Positions 1-6,323 of a stretch of DNA of 11,318 bases are shown here, piece after piece. The stretch spans positions 1 to 11,318 of the forward strand of contig JAQSYR010000021.1 in assembly GCA_029256035.1 (NCBI GenBank). Reading direction: 5' to 3'. The notes under the pieces were generated by a model. It did not search any database and was not told the origin of the DNA. It worked only from the letters and a program-made list of their open reading frames with translations. A program made the position numbers and the translations under genes. Each line of letters opens with the position of its first letter. Positions within the stretch are counted from its first letter, which is position 1. Source of the DNA: Anaerocolumna sp. (GTDB taxonomy: Bacteria; Bacillota; Clostridia; Lachnospirales; Lachnospiraceae).

Positions 1-76
1 AATCTGTTTTTACCAGATCATTCCCACCATATAATTTACCATCAGAAATTTCATCCAAATTAATATTTCTTTCCAT
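1..76 (-). CDS. N-terminus of a probable YkgJ-family cysteine cluster protein (partial)
   Basis: The first 25 codons of a minus-strand gene are visible; the rest lies outside the window. The protein begins MERNINLDEISDGKLYG and continues GNDLVKTD. The ATG (74-76) is preceded by a good ribosome binding site (GAGAGG, about 7 bases upstream), so this is a genuine start. The 'DEISDGKLYG-NDLVK' opening resembles what I recall from clostridial YkgJ-type (CxxCxxCC) putative zinc- or iron-binding proteins, in which the cysteine cluster follows directly. No cysteine lies inside the window, so the family call rests on recall of the N-terminus only. It is downstream of thrS in the same direction but separated by about 270 bp of structured non-coding DNA, so it probably has its own promoter; I could not identify one convincingly. 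Confidence 0.5.
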   Translation of the reverse strand, partial: MERNINLDEISDGKLYGGNDLVKTD

Positions 77-170
77 TGTATTTTCCTCTCACTCATGAAA
101 TTCTTTGGTTTAGGTGCTATAGACGGTATCCAGTGAATTATGGCTTAAAATAAGCAATAGATAAATCACA

Positions 171-259
171 TAGATTAGCTCTGAGAATTTATTGTATGTT
201 TTCATGTGGATTCACTAATAGACCCATAACACGTACAATGTAATTCTCAGAGCTTTCTA
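171..259. repeat. Long imperfect inverted repeat in the thrS-ykgJ intergenic region
   Basis: Two arms face each other. AGCTCTGAGAATT at 177-189 is exactly complementary to AATTCTCAGAGCT at 242-254 (13 bp). The pairing continues inward as ATTGTA (191-196) with TACAAT (234-239) after a 1-versus-2 base interruption, and outward as TAGA (171-174) with TCTA (256-259). A transcript from either strand would fold into a hairpin of about 23 pairs with a loop of about 37 bases. No T-run follows it on either strand, so it does not look like a standard intrinsic terminator. It could be an mRNA processing or stability element, part of a small RNA, or a short palindromic mobile-type repeat. Confidence 0.75.
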
Positions 260-261
260 TC

Positions 262-279
262 ATAAGACAAAAGTCTTAT
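262..279. repeat. Short perfect hairpin ATAAGAC-AAAA-GTCTTAT
   Basis: Seven-base arms at 262-268 and 273-279 enclose a 4-base loop. It lies downstream of thrS on the minus strand. It is A/T-rich and is not followed by a U-tract in that direction, so it would be at best a weak thrS terminator. Together with the larger repeat at 171-259 it makes the thrS 3' region strongly structured. Confidence 0.5.
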
Positions 280-294
280 TTATATGATTCTATT

Positions 295-360
295 ATTTAT
301 ACCTGTTGTTGATATTATAATTTATACCTGTTGTTGATTTTATAATTTATGCCTGTTGTT
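295..360. repeat. 25-bp tandem repeat, two full copies plus a partial copy inside the thrS 3' end
   Basis: Copy 1 is 295-319 and copy 2 is 320-344, differing at a single base. A third, partial copy (345-360, 16 bases, one mismatch) covers the thrS stop codon and its last codons (encoding Q-Q-A). Each copy carries the core ACCTGTTGTT (GCCTGTTGTT in the gene). Read on the minus strand, the end of thrS has been copied twice in tandem downstream of its own stop codon. The period of 25 is not a multiple of three, and the extra copies lie after the stop, so they do not extend the protein. Confidence 0.85.
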
Positions 361-2208
361 CCACTTCTATCTTTTTAATCTCTTTTGTTCTTATTTCTTT
401 ACAGATATCATTAATAAAAGTATCAAGGGTTTTCTGACCTTCGTCTCCAAGGAAACGACTTCTTACAGATACAAGGCCTTCCTCTTCTTCCTTTTGACCA
501 ACTACCAGCATATAAGGTACACGATCTAATCTTGTTGATATTTTTCTGAGATAGGAAGAATTCTTACCTGTTCTGGACACAACCAGGTTGGGAAGAGTCC
601 TGCATATTCTTCAATTAACATGGCAAGTGTTCTTTCATAGCATCCAACAGAAGTTCTGTGAATGATATAAGGACGTTTCTTCTCGCCATCTTTGTCGATA
701 TAGTACATATCAAATTTCTCAGCGATAGAATTATCAAGCTGAACTGTAATAATTGTATCTTCTTTTCCATGAACATTCTTAAACTGAATATCCAATTTTG
801 GTCCATAGAACGCTGCTTCGCCTTCTGCTTCTGTAAATTTAATATTCATATGCTGAAGGATCCTTCTCATGGTATCCTGATTCTTTTCCCATTCTTCAGC
901 AGTTCCAATGTATTTTTCCTTATTGTTTGGATCCCATTTGGAAAAACGGAAGGTTACTTTCTCGTCAATTCCAAGAGTAGAGAGGGTATAATGAATTAAA
1001 TCTACACATCCTCTAATCTCTTCTTCTACCTGCTCTGGTGTACAAATAATATGGGCTTCGGAGATGGTAAACTGTCTTACACGAATTAATCCATGCATTT
1101 CGCCGGAATCTTCATTTCTAAATAAAGTGGAAGTTTCACCATATCTGCAAGGTAAGTCTCTATAACTCTTCTGACTGTCTTTGTATACATAATACTGGAA
1201 TGGACAAGTCATTGGACGAAGAGCAAATACTTCTTCATCTTTTTCTTCATCTCCAAGTACAAACATGCCTTCTCTATAGTGATCCCAGTGTCCGGAGATT
1301 TTATACAAGTCACTCTTAGCTAACAATGGAGTCTTAGTTAACATATAGCCGCGTTTTTCTTCTTCATCTTCAATCCATCTCTGAAGAGTCTGTATCATCT
1401 TAGCACCCTTTGGCATCATGAGAGGAAGCCCCTGACCAATAACATCAACGGTTGTGAATAATTCCATTTCACGTCCTAATTTATTGTGATCACGTTTCTT
1501 TACATCCTCAAGGTAAGCAAGATACTCCTCTAATTCTGCGTTCTTTGCAAATGCAGTACCATACACTCTGGTAAGCATCTTGTTCTTTTCACTGCCTCTC
1601 CAATAAGCACCCGAAGAAGAAATCAACTTAATTGCTTTTATACTCTTGGTACTCATTAAGTGAGGTCCAGCACATAGATCAACAAAATCGCCCTGTCTGT
1701 AGAAAGAGATAATGGAATCTTCCGGAAGATCTTCAATTAATTCCACTTTGTAAGGCTCTTCTCTATCTTTCATAAGCTGAATCGCTTCTTCTCTTGAAAG
1801 AGTGAATTTCTCAAGTTCAGCTCCTTCTTTTATGATTTTTTTCATTTCTTTTTCTAATTCATCAAGTGCTGCACGGTCAAATGGCTCTATATCAAAGTCA
1901 TAATAAAATCCGGTGTCAATAGAAGGACCAATTGCCAGCTTTGCATTTGGGTATAATCTCTTAACAGCTTCTGCCAAAACATGGGAAGTAGTATGTCTAT
2001 AAGCGGCTTTTCCTGCTTCTTCATTAAAGGTAAGAATATTTAATTCACAATCTTCTTCTACCAGGGTACGTAAATCCACAACCTTGCCGTTAATTTCCCC
2101 AGCACACGCTACTCTTGCAAGTCCTTCACTAATATCTTTTGCAATATCAATTACGGACATGCCATTACTATATTCTTTTACTGATCCATCTTTTAATGTA
2201 ATCTTCAT
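347..2208 (-). pseudogene. thrS: Threonine--tRNA ligase, disrupted by an internal deletion and frameshift
   Basis: ThrRS charges tRNA-Thr with threonine in the cytoplasm. The intact 560-residue frame (526-2208) carries the TGS domain (about 1-61), the editing domain (H72-x3-H76, C179 and H183), and the class II catalytic core with zinc ligands C335, H372 and H517, motif 2 around FRNE (363-366) and motif 3 R526. The frame ends right after LPISEKYQQD. The rest of the anticodon-binding domain (from LDRVPYMLVVG to EVEQQA) is in another frame and ends at 347. Compared with E. coli ThrRS, about 32 residues between ISEKYQ and LDRVPYM are missing, so this is a deletion of about 97 bp rather than a point frameshift. 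A truncated protein would keep editing and catalysis but lose most of tRNA anticodon recognition. Start: ATG with AGAAGGAG upstream. The upstream T-box is intact. Either there is a second thrS elsewhere, or this is an assembly error. Confidence 0.85.
526..542 (-). other. Deletion and frameshift junction in thrS
   Basis: On the minus strand the codons read AAA TAT CAA CAA GAT TAG. The stop (526-528) is created because the downstream sequence, TTA GAT CGT GTA (L-D-R-V), joins in the wrong frame. Eight bases remain between the Tyr codon and the Leu codon, where the family has about 35 codons. The missing length should therefore be about 97 bases, which is 1 modulo 3 and explains the frame change. 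The 11-mer TTGTTGATATT at 532-542 recurs at 306-316 in the tandem repeat downstream of the gene, so short-repeat slippage is conceivable though not shown. Confidence 0.7.
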
Positions 2209-2314
2209 TCTAATCTCTCCTTCTAATTTTATCTCTCTTGTTTTTGGGGTTAAGATTCAGGATCAAATGTTCTAGAATCAGGCGCATCCTGCCTGGAGGG
2301 CTTTTTGTTTAATT

Positions 2315-2335
2315 GGAAAGTTCAGAGAACTTTCC
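2315..2335 (-). other. Second hairpin in the thrS leader, downstream of the T-box terminator
   Basis: GGAAAGTTC (2315-2323) and GAACTTTCC (2327-2335) form a perfect 9-bp stem with a 3-base loop. It is nested inside another complementary pair: GGGCTTTTT at 2298-2306 can pair with AAAAAGCCC at 2347-2355, which is the 3' foot and U-tract of the T-box terminator. In a read-through transcript this composite fold would engage the terminator's 3' arm. This may be a processing or stability structure. It has no U-run of its own immediately after it on the minus strand. Confidence 0.5.
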
Positions 2336-2346
2336 TGATTTAACAT

Positions 2347-2398
2347 AAAAAGCCCGTCTCTTTCGAACTACAAATCCTGCAATTCGAAAGGGACGAGC
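2347..2398 (-). terminator. T-box intrinsic terminator of the thrS leader
   Basis: On the minus strand, arm 2398-2383 (GCTCGTCCCTTTCGAA) pairs with arm 2367-2352 (TTCGAAAGAGACGGGC) over 16 positions with one G-U wobble and one C-A mismatch, followed by five U (2351-2347). The 5' arm includes the CCC that would instead pair with the GGG of the T-box motif in the antiterminator, as expected for a T-box switch. Confidence 0.9.
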
Positions 2399-2598
2399 AT
2401 AATCATCTCGCGGTTCCACCCTCATTGGTTTTATAAAAACCCTCTTCATTCAGATTATAACGTAATCAACGGACCGGATTGGGGTCACTCAGAGGTAGTT
2501 TTCAGATGCTTCTAAATGAGATACTTCCAGCGATTCATACCTCTCTCTGTAATCTTTCACATCTTACTCGTCTCATCAACGATTTATTTTATAAGTTA
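2383..2598 (-). promoter_or_regulatory. T-box riboswitch, threonine specific, upstream of thrS
   Basis: The conserved T-box AGGGTGGAACCGCG is at 2422-2409 (minus strand), followed by the competing terminator. Upstream is a stem I region. Near its 3' side, in GAAAACTACCTCTGAGT, sits an ACC triplet (2496-2494) in the position where T-box leaders carry the specifier codon; ACC is a threonine codon. Small hairpins between stem I and the T-box (for example GATTA...TAATC and GGTTTT...AAAACC) would be the stem II/III region. Known family behaviour: uncharged tRNA-Thr binds the specifier and the T-box bulge and favours read-through. All key elements look intact, in contrast to the broken gene it controls. 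Confidence 0.92.
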
Positions 2599-2604
2599 AA
2601 ACTC

Positions 2605-2632
2605 ATTATATCATTGTAATTTTTTTTGTCAA
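2605..2632 (-). promoter_or_regulatory. Sigma-A-type promoter of the thrS T-box transcript
   Basis: On the minus strand, TTGACA (2632-2627) and TATAAT (2610-2605) are perfect consensus hexamers separated by 16 bases, with an A-rich spacer. Transcription would start near 2598, just ahead of T-box stem I. Confidence 0.9.
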
Positions 2633-2674
2633 GTAGTTAAAAAATAGCTATTTATTTTTATAACGTCATTTCTT

Positions 2675-3430
2675 TTATATATTTCCTGCGATCCTATCTT
2701 TTATGACTGCCAAAAACTCCCTGACATAATAACTAAGTGTTAACAAGTCATCTGTGGGAGCTCCCAAACCCTGTACATTAAGGAGTCCTTGTTTTTTTGC
2801 TATCTGTATTCCCCGATATACATGAAAGCGACTGGTGACTATTACGGTATAACTGGATTCATTTTTCATATAAGTTTTGCTATAATTAATATTCTGATTT
2901 GTATTTGTTGATTTATCTTCCATTCTTATTCTGCTAGTATCTATGCCTCTGCTTTTTAGATAATTACTCATTGCTGCAGCTTCTGAGATATCCTCTCCAC
3001 TGCCTTGCCCACCAGATACTATTACGATACTGCCAGGATTCTCCACCAGATAATCATATGCAGTGTCTAAACGATTTTTAAGAGCTCTGGATAATTTAGT
3101 TCCCCGAACCTGTGCACCTAATACAATTACATAATCAGCGCCAGGTGCAGGCTTTTGATTTCCCTGCTTTATAATTACAGAGACTGTAAATATGAATATG
3201 AGAATTCCAACAATAAATATATACAAAAACCCTGACTTTATAAATCTTGGTATTTCAATATTTCGTAAATGCAACACTCTTAAAAAAAGTGCCAGACCAA
3301 ATCCGCCTAAACCCAATGCAATCCAAAACCATAAAAAAGCGGTACCCGCCCCTGCATATAAAATAATGGCAATGACATAAACCATACTCAGTATTCCTAC
3401 TATCAAAAACAATCCTGCTAATATATTCAT
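2675..3430 (-). CDS. YdcF/DUF218-family membrane protein
   Basis: A 251-residue protein. Three or four hydrophobic stretches fill the first ~90 residues (MNILAGLFLIVGILSMVYV, the segment ending IALGLGGFGLALFL, and FLYIFIVGILIFIFTVSVII). A DUF218 domain of the YdcF/SanA type follows, with the typical motifs YVIVLGAQV, SGGQGSGEDISEA, EDKSTNTNQN and TSRFHVYRG. Members of this family are linked to envelope integrity and vancomycin tolerance in other bacteria, but the biochemical role is not settled. The start is the ATG at 3428-3430, because GGAG sits 6 bases before it; a TTG four codons upstream and an ATG at codon 3 of that frame are poorly spaced from any ribosome binding site. It is 54 bp downstream of the glycosyltransferase and probably co-transcribed with it. 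Only a weak A/T palindrome (2642-2653) follows, so transcription may run into the thrS promoter region. Confidence 0.85.
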   Translation of the reverse strand: MNILAGLFLIVGILSMVYVIAIILYAGAGTAFLWFWIALGLGGFGLALFLRVLHLRNIEIPRFIKSGFLYIFIVGILIFIFTVSVIIKQGNQKPAPGADYVIVLGAQVRGTKLSRALKNRLDTAYDYLVENPGSIVIVSGGQGSGEDISEAAAMSNYLKSRGIDTSRIRMEDKSTNTNQNINYSKTYMKNESSYTVIVTSRFHVYRGIQIAKKQGLLNVQGLGAPTDDLLTLSYYVREFLAVIKDRIAGNI

Positions 3431-3484
3431 TTGCATCTCCAATCCATAGAAAACCTAATTGATTAATACTAAGTGTTCTATTCT

Positions 3485-4705
3485 TTACATTGGGAATATG
3501 CGGCCAATTTTCTTAATTTCATATTCTTCCCGTTGTTTGGCAATTGCATCTCTTTTCATTACCACTTCATAAACCTGAAGCACATTTAATGCAAAAACTT
3601 CTGTTGAATACTCTGCTACTTTCATTCTAGCATTATCCCCCAAGGATACTTTATGTTCCCCATAGAGTACAGCATCTAATGCCGTGGTAAGTTCATTTCT
3701 ATTGGTAAATGCAAAACCATTCCATTCTTGTATCAGAATATCTTCCAGACATTTATCTTTTTTTGCAACAACTGGTAACCCGGCTGCCATTGCTTCAATA
3801 TAGGTTAATCCTTGGGTTTCACTTTGAGATGCACTTACAAACACATCCCCTATCTGGTAGTATAATCCAATGTTATCCCATGGTTTTGGACCAGTAAATA
3901 TAACCTTTTCCTGAATCTTATATTTCTCCACCATTTGTTTTAATACATCCATCTCTGGTCCGCTGCCTATAATTACAAACTTTACATTGGTCCTGGTTGA
4001 AGTATATTCCGGTATAACATCTATAATCTCTGCAATATTTTTTTCTCTTGAAACTCGGCCTAAATATAACAGAACTTTATCCTCTTCTTTAATACTATAT
4101 TGTCTTTTTACATTCAGTACTTCTTCTTTAGAATATAGATCTGGGCTGAATTTTCTTAAATCAACGCCTGTTGGTACAACTGAGATTTCCTTATGTACAC
4201 TATACTGTAAAAGAAGTTCTTTTACTTTTTCTGTAGGTACAATAACCTGTTCAACCGTGTTGCAGCATACTTTTGAGAACACCCTGGCAAATGCCTTTGC
4301 CCGGTTATCTAAACTCTTAAAATGTGTTAGATAGTGTGTATAATCTTCGTAAATTGTATGGTATGTATGAACCATAGGTAATTTTAGCTCTCTTGCCATA
4401 ATACGTCCAAAAATTCCCAAAGAAAACTCTGTATGAGTATGAATCAAATCCAAATTAAGCTTTTTTATAAGTGAAGCAAGTTTCGGCTGATAAAACAGAC
4501 CGACTCTTCTCTCGGTAATAAGTGCAAAAGGTATACTTGGGACACGAAAAACATTATGTTCATGTTCTGGTGCTCCCGGTGTGGTAGTAGTAAATACATA
4601 TATTGTATGACCTAACTGTTCCAATTCATTTTTTAGCATATAAACTGAATTAGCAACGCCATTTATCTCCGGATAGTATGTCTCAGTAAACAAGCCGATA
4701 TTCAA
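3485..4705 (-). CDS. GT4-family glycosyltransferase, likely lipid glucosyltransferase
   Basis: A 406-residue GT-B enzyme. The N-terminal half begins MNIGLFTETYYPEINGVA, the usual opening of clostridial GT4 enzymes resembling 1,2-diacylglycerol 3-glucosyltransferase, and has HTHTEFSLG (89-97) and HTYHT (113-117). The C-terminal half has LGRVSREKN (215-223, sugar-nucleotide phosphate contacts R217 and K222), IIGSGPE and the E-x7-E motif E296...E304 (ETQGLTYIE). It probably transfers glucose from a nucleotide sugar to a membrane lipid at the inner face of the membrane; the acceptor is inferred from resemblance and is not certain. The start is TTG (4703-4705), supported by AAAAGGAG eight bases upstream. 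It is the first gene of an operon with the YdcF-type gene. An 18-bp palindrome lies just upstream near the likely promoter. Confidence 0.88.
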   Translation of the reverse strand: MNIGLFTETYYPEINGVANSVYMLKNELEQLGHTIYVFTTTTPGAPEHEHNVFRVPSIPFALITERRVGLFYQPKLASLIKKLNLDLIHTHTEFSLGIFGRIMARELKLPMVHTYHTIYEDYTHYLTHFKSLDNRAKAFARVFSKVCCNTVEQVIVPTEKVKELLLQYSVHKEISVVPTGVDLRKFSPDLYSKEEVLNVKRQYSIKEEDKVLLYLGRVSREKNIAEIIDVIPEYTSTRTNVKFVIIGSGPEMDVLKQMVEKYKIQEKVIFTGPKPWDNIGLYYQIGDVFVSASQSETQGLTYIEAMAAGLPVVAKKDKCLEDILIQEWNGFAFTNRNELTTALDAVLYGEHKVSLGDNARMKVAEYSTEVFALNVLQVYEVVMKRDAIAKQREEYEIKKIGRIFPM

Positions 4706-4746
4706 TATAATCGCTCCTTTTCATGATATATTTCATGATATTTTTC

Positions 4747-4775
4747 ATTATATTCCTAGTGTTTTGTAAAAAGTT
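4747..4775 (-). promoter_or_regulatory. Probable promoter of the glycosyltransferase operon
   Basis: A perfect TATAAT (4752-4747 on the minus strand) lies about 40 bases ahead of the TTG start. A -35 at 17-bp spacing would be AACTTT (4775-4770), which is poor. A weak -35 overlapping a palindrome is compatible with a regulated promoter. Confidence 0.45.
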
Positions 4776-4787
4776 TTGCAAAACTTT
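4770..4787. promoter_or_regulatory. 18-bp perfect palindrome, candidate operator
   Basis: AAAGTTTTGCAAAACTTT is its own reverse complement. It sits over the expected -35 region of the glycosyltransferase promoter. A related motif, GTTTTGTAAAA (4761-4771), precedes GTTTTGCAAAA (4773-4783) at a 12-base period, so there may be two adjacent binding sites. The regulator is unknown. Confidence 0.5.
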
Positions 4788-4931
4788 CAAGTCAGATACT
4801 CTCACACTAATGATATAGGACAAATTGTAAAATGTAAAGAAGATAATTTTGTGATTTATTTTCGGGTTTTGTTACACAGAACACCTGCCAGTCCTGAAGG
4901 CTGAATAGTAACATATTATTATAATATACAA

Positions 4932-4979
4932 AAGTGCCAACTACCATTCCTACTTGCAATGGTATCTGACACCTTTTTT
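4932..4979 (-). terminator. Terminator after the hemerythrin gene, probably bidirectional
   Basis: TACCATT (4942-4948) pairs perfectly with AATGGTA (4958-4964), extended after a small internal loop by an imperfect GTGCCA/TGACAC pairing. Read on the minus strand it ends in TTTT; read on the plus strand it ends in TTTTTT (4974-4979). It lies just downstream of the hemerythrin stop codon. Confidence 0.75.
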
Positions 4980-4994
4980 ATTGGTTATATTATG

Positions 4995-5390
4995 TTATTT
5001 ATCTTTACCAATCAATACATCCTTTTCAACTATATGATGAACTAACCAGTCACTAAGAAAATCTAAAATTTGAACTAAGCCTTCTGTCTGATTTCTGTCT
5101 AGATTATCTAAGTCAAGAGAATCAATTTTCTCAATAAACTTTGCATGATCAATTACCTGGCTGAATCTTCTCTTATACTGAATTTGCTCCATGTAAGCTT
5201 CTTCATCCGCAAAGTGCTTGATTGTATACTCTTTTAATTCTTCAAGAATCTTAACAATGTGGTCAAACTTGTCTGGCAGAAAATCATTTTTTAATACATC
5301 ATAGGCTGAGTTTGTAATGCGAAATAACTCCCTGTGCTCATCATCAATAATTTCAATTCCTGTTAAATATTCATCCTTCATTTCAAACAT
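4995..5390 (-). CDS. Bacteriohemerythrin with an altered diiron site
   Basis: A 131-residue four-helix-bundle hemerythrin domain, the usual length of stand-alone bacterial hemerythrins, which bind oxygen reversibly or sense it through a diiron site in the cytoplasm. Visible ligands are H19 (in DDEH), H59 and E63 (HFADEE), H82 (DHAKF), and H119 and D124 (HIVEKD). The family normally has a further His four residues before H82 (HxxxH); here that position is Gln78 (QVIDH), so only six of seven ligands are present. I chose the ATG at 5388-5390 because GTGAGG lies 8 bases upstream; an in-frame ATG at 5409-5411 adds seven residues but has no clear ribosome binding site. It follows sfsA and is probably co-transcribed with it. 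Confidence 0.88.
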   Translation of the reverse strand: MFEMKDEYLTGIEIIDDEHRELFRITNSAYDVLKNDFLPDKFDHIVKILEELKEYTIKHFADEEAYMEQIQYKRRFSQVIDHAKFIEKIDSLDLDNLDRNQTEGLVQILDFLSDWLVHHIVEKDVLIGKDK

Positions 5391-5425
5391 ACTTATAACC
5401 TCACTCTTCATTTGTTTATATTCCG

Positions 5426-5442
5426 TCGGATATAATATCCGA
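5426..5442. repeat. Inverted repeat between sfsA and the hemerythrin gene
   Basis: TCGGATAT (5426-5433) and ATATCCGA (5435-5442) are perfect arms around a single central base. The site is in the short gap after the sfsA stop codon and upstream of the hemerythrin start. It could be a small operator or an intercistronic RNA fold; there is no T-run, so it is not a terminator. Confidence 0.45.
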
Positions 5443-5446
5443 AACG

Positions 5447-6130
5447 TTACGTAAGTTTAACTGCTACTCTATTCCTGATTTCTAACTTTTCCTTTTCCAC
5501 AAGGCAATCCATTGCAATAATGTGAACTCCCTGTTGAGCAGCTTTTCGTAATATCTCACCAAATTCAGGATGTGTCTTATCATTAGGTTCAAAGTAAGAA
5601 ACATCTTTCATCTGAACTACAAGTATAAGATAAGTTTCATAACCATCTTCTATAGCATGACATAACTCCCGAACATGCTTTACTCCTCTTTCGGTGGGGG
5701 CATCTGGAAAACGGACGACACCATCTTCTTCTAAAGTAACACCTTTTACTTCAATGAAGATTTTTTTGTTTTTAGTTTCAATATATAAATCCAATCTTGA
5801 ATCTCTATAAACCTGTTCACGCTTAATTAGTCCAATATCCTGAAATAATCCGCCTGCTATAAGCCATTCATAAACCACATGATTGGGAGCTTGAGAATCT
5901 ATATTTATTATTCGGCTGCCCTTTTCTACTCCTATCACCGAGAACCTGGTTTTTCTGGCAGGGTTCTCATTTTCCTGAACATAAACTTTGACTCCGGGTA
6001 TTAATAATTCCTTACAACGGCCAGTGTTTTTTACATGACAGGTTTCTAATTTTCCTTCAATTATAACCTTTGCAATAAATCGATTAGGTCTTTCTACAAA
6101 GGTTCCTTCTTTCATGTTGTTATAAATCAT
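5447..6130 (-). CDS. sfsA: SfsA family protein (sugar fermentation stimulation protein homolog)
   Basis: A 227-residue protein matching the SfsA family over its full length. Motifs: FVERPNRF (11-18), HVKNTGRCKELL (32-43), APNHVVYEWL (81-90), SRLDLYIE (111-118), IEVKGVTLE (126-134) and FPDAPTERGVKHVREL (141-156). D114 and the E127-x-K129 pair fit the PD-(D/E)XK nuclease-like fold attributed to the family. In E. coli the protein was named for effects on maltose metabolism and binds DNA non-specifically; its true function is unclear. The start ATG (6128-6130) has only a weak GGATG ahead of it; Met6 has nothing better. It is the first gene of a probable sfsA-hemerythrin unit, with its own promoter upstream. 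Confidence 0.95.
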   Translation of the reverse strand: MIYNNMKEGTFVERPNRFIAKVIIEGKLETCHVKNTGRCKELLIPGVKVYVQENENPARKTRFSVIGVEKGSRIINIDSQAPNHVVYEWLIAGGLFQDIGLIKREQVYRDSRLDLYIETKNKKIFIEVKGVTLEEDGVVRFPDAPTERGVKHVRELCHAIEDGYETYLILVVQMKDVSYFEPNDKTHPEFGEILRKAAQQGVHIIAMDCLVEKEKLEIRNRVAVKLT

Positions 6131-6219
6131 ATTTCATCCAATCTGAATAACTTTACCCAATCCTTTGAAGATTCTTACTTTTCATAGTAAGATAGTATCA
6201 ATTGGTTCAAATTATGAGT

Positions 6220-6248
6220 AGTGTATCATGTTTCATTTTAATTGTCAA
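6220..6248 (-). promoter_or_regulatory. Probable promoter of sfsA
   Basis: On the minus strand, TTGACA (6248-6243) is followed after exactly 17 bases by TACACT (6225-6220), a four-of-six match to TATAAT. The start of transcription would be about 80 bases ahead of the sfsA ATG. A 7-bp hairpin (TCTTACT...AGTAAGA, about 6173-6192) lies in the resulting leader. Confidence 0.65.
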
Positions 6249-6323
6249 TATGTGTATATCTCTAAAACTGCTGAATTATGCCATTTTACGTAAATTTTAC
6301 TTTATTTTTACATATACTTCGCT

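Noticed and set aside
262..279. Intrinsic terminator of thrS
   Set aside because: The hairpin is A/T-rich and no U-run follows it on the minus strand; kept only as a repeat.
295..360. CRISPR array
   Set aside because: Copies are directly adjacent at a 25-bp period with no spacers, and one lies in a coding sequence.
347..580. A separate 77-residue protein with an ATG or alternative start at 578-580
   Set aside because: Its sequence from LDRVPYMLVVG onward is the known C-terminal tail of ThrRS; the first residues overlap the upstream thrS frame. It is the downstream fragment of the broken gene.
526..580. Programmed ribosomal frameshift in thrS
   Set aside because: There is no slippery heptamer with a following structure, and about 32 conserved residues are missing, so shifting frame would not restore the family sequence.
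658..999. Plus-strand ORF opposite thrS
   Set aside because: It is antisense to conserved ThrRS coding sequence, has no ribosome binding site and no family features. The other plus-strand ORFs opposite the minus-strand genes were dismissed for the same reason.
2642..2653. AAATAGCTATTT as a terminator for the YdcF-type gene
   Set aside because: The palindrome has only one or two G/C pairs and essentially no loop; it would be very weak as a terminator.
4861..4931. Possible riboswitch or small RNA downstream of the hemerythrin terminator
   Set aside because: Only a 5-bp hairpin (CAGTC...GGCTG) is visible and no known aptamer motif is recognised.
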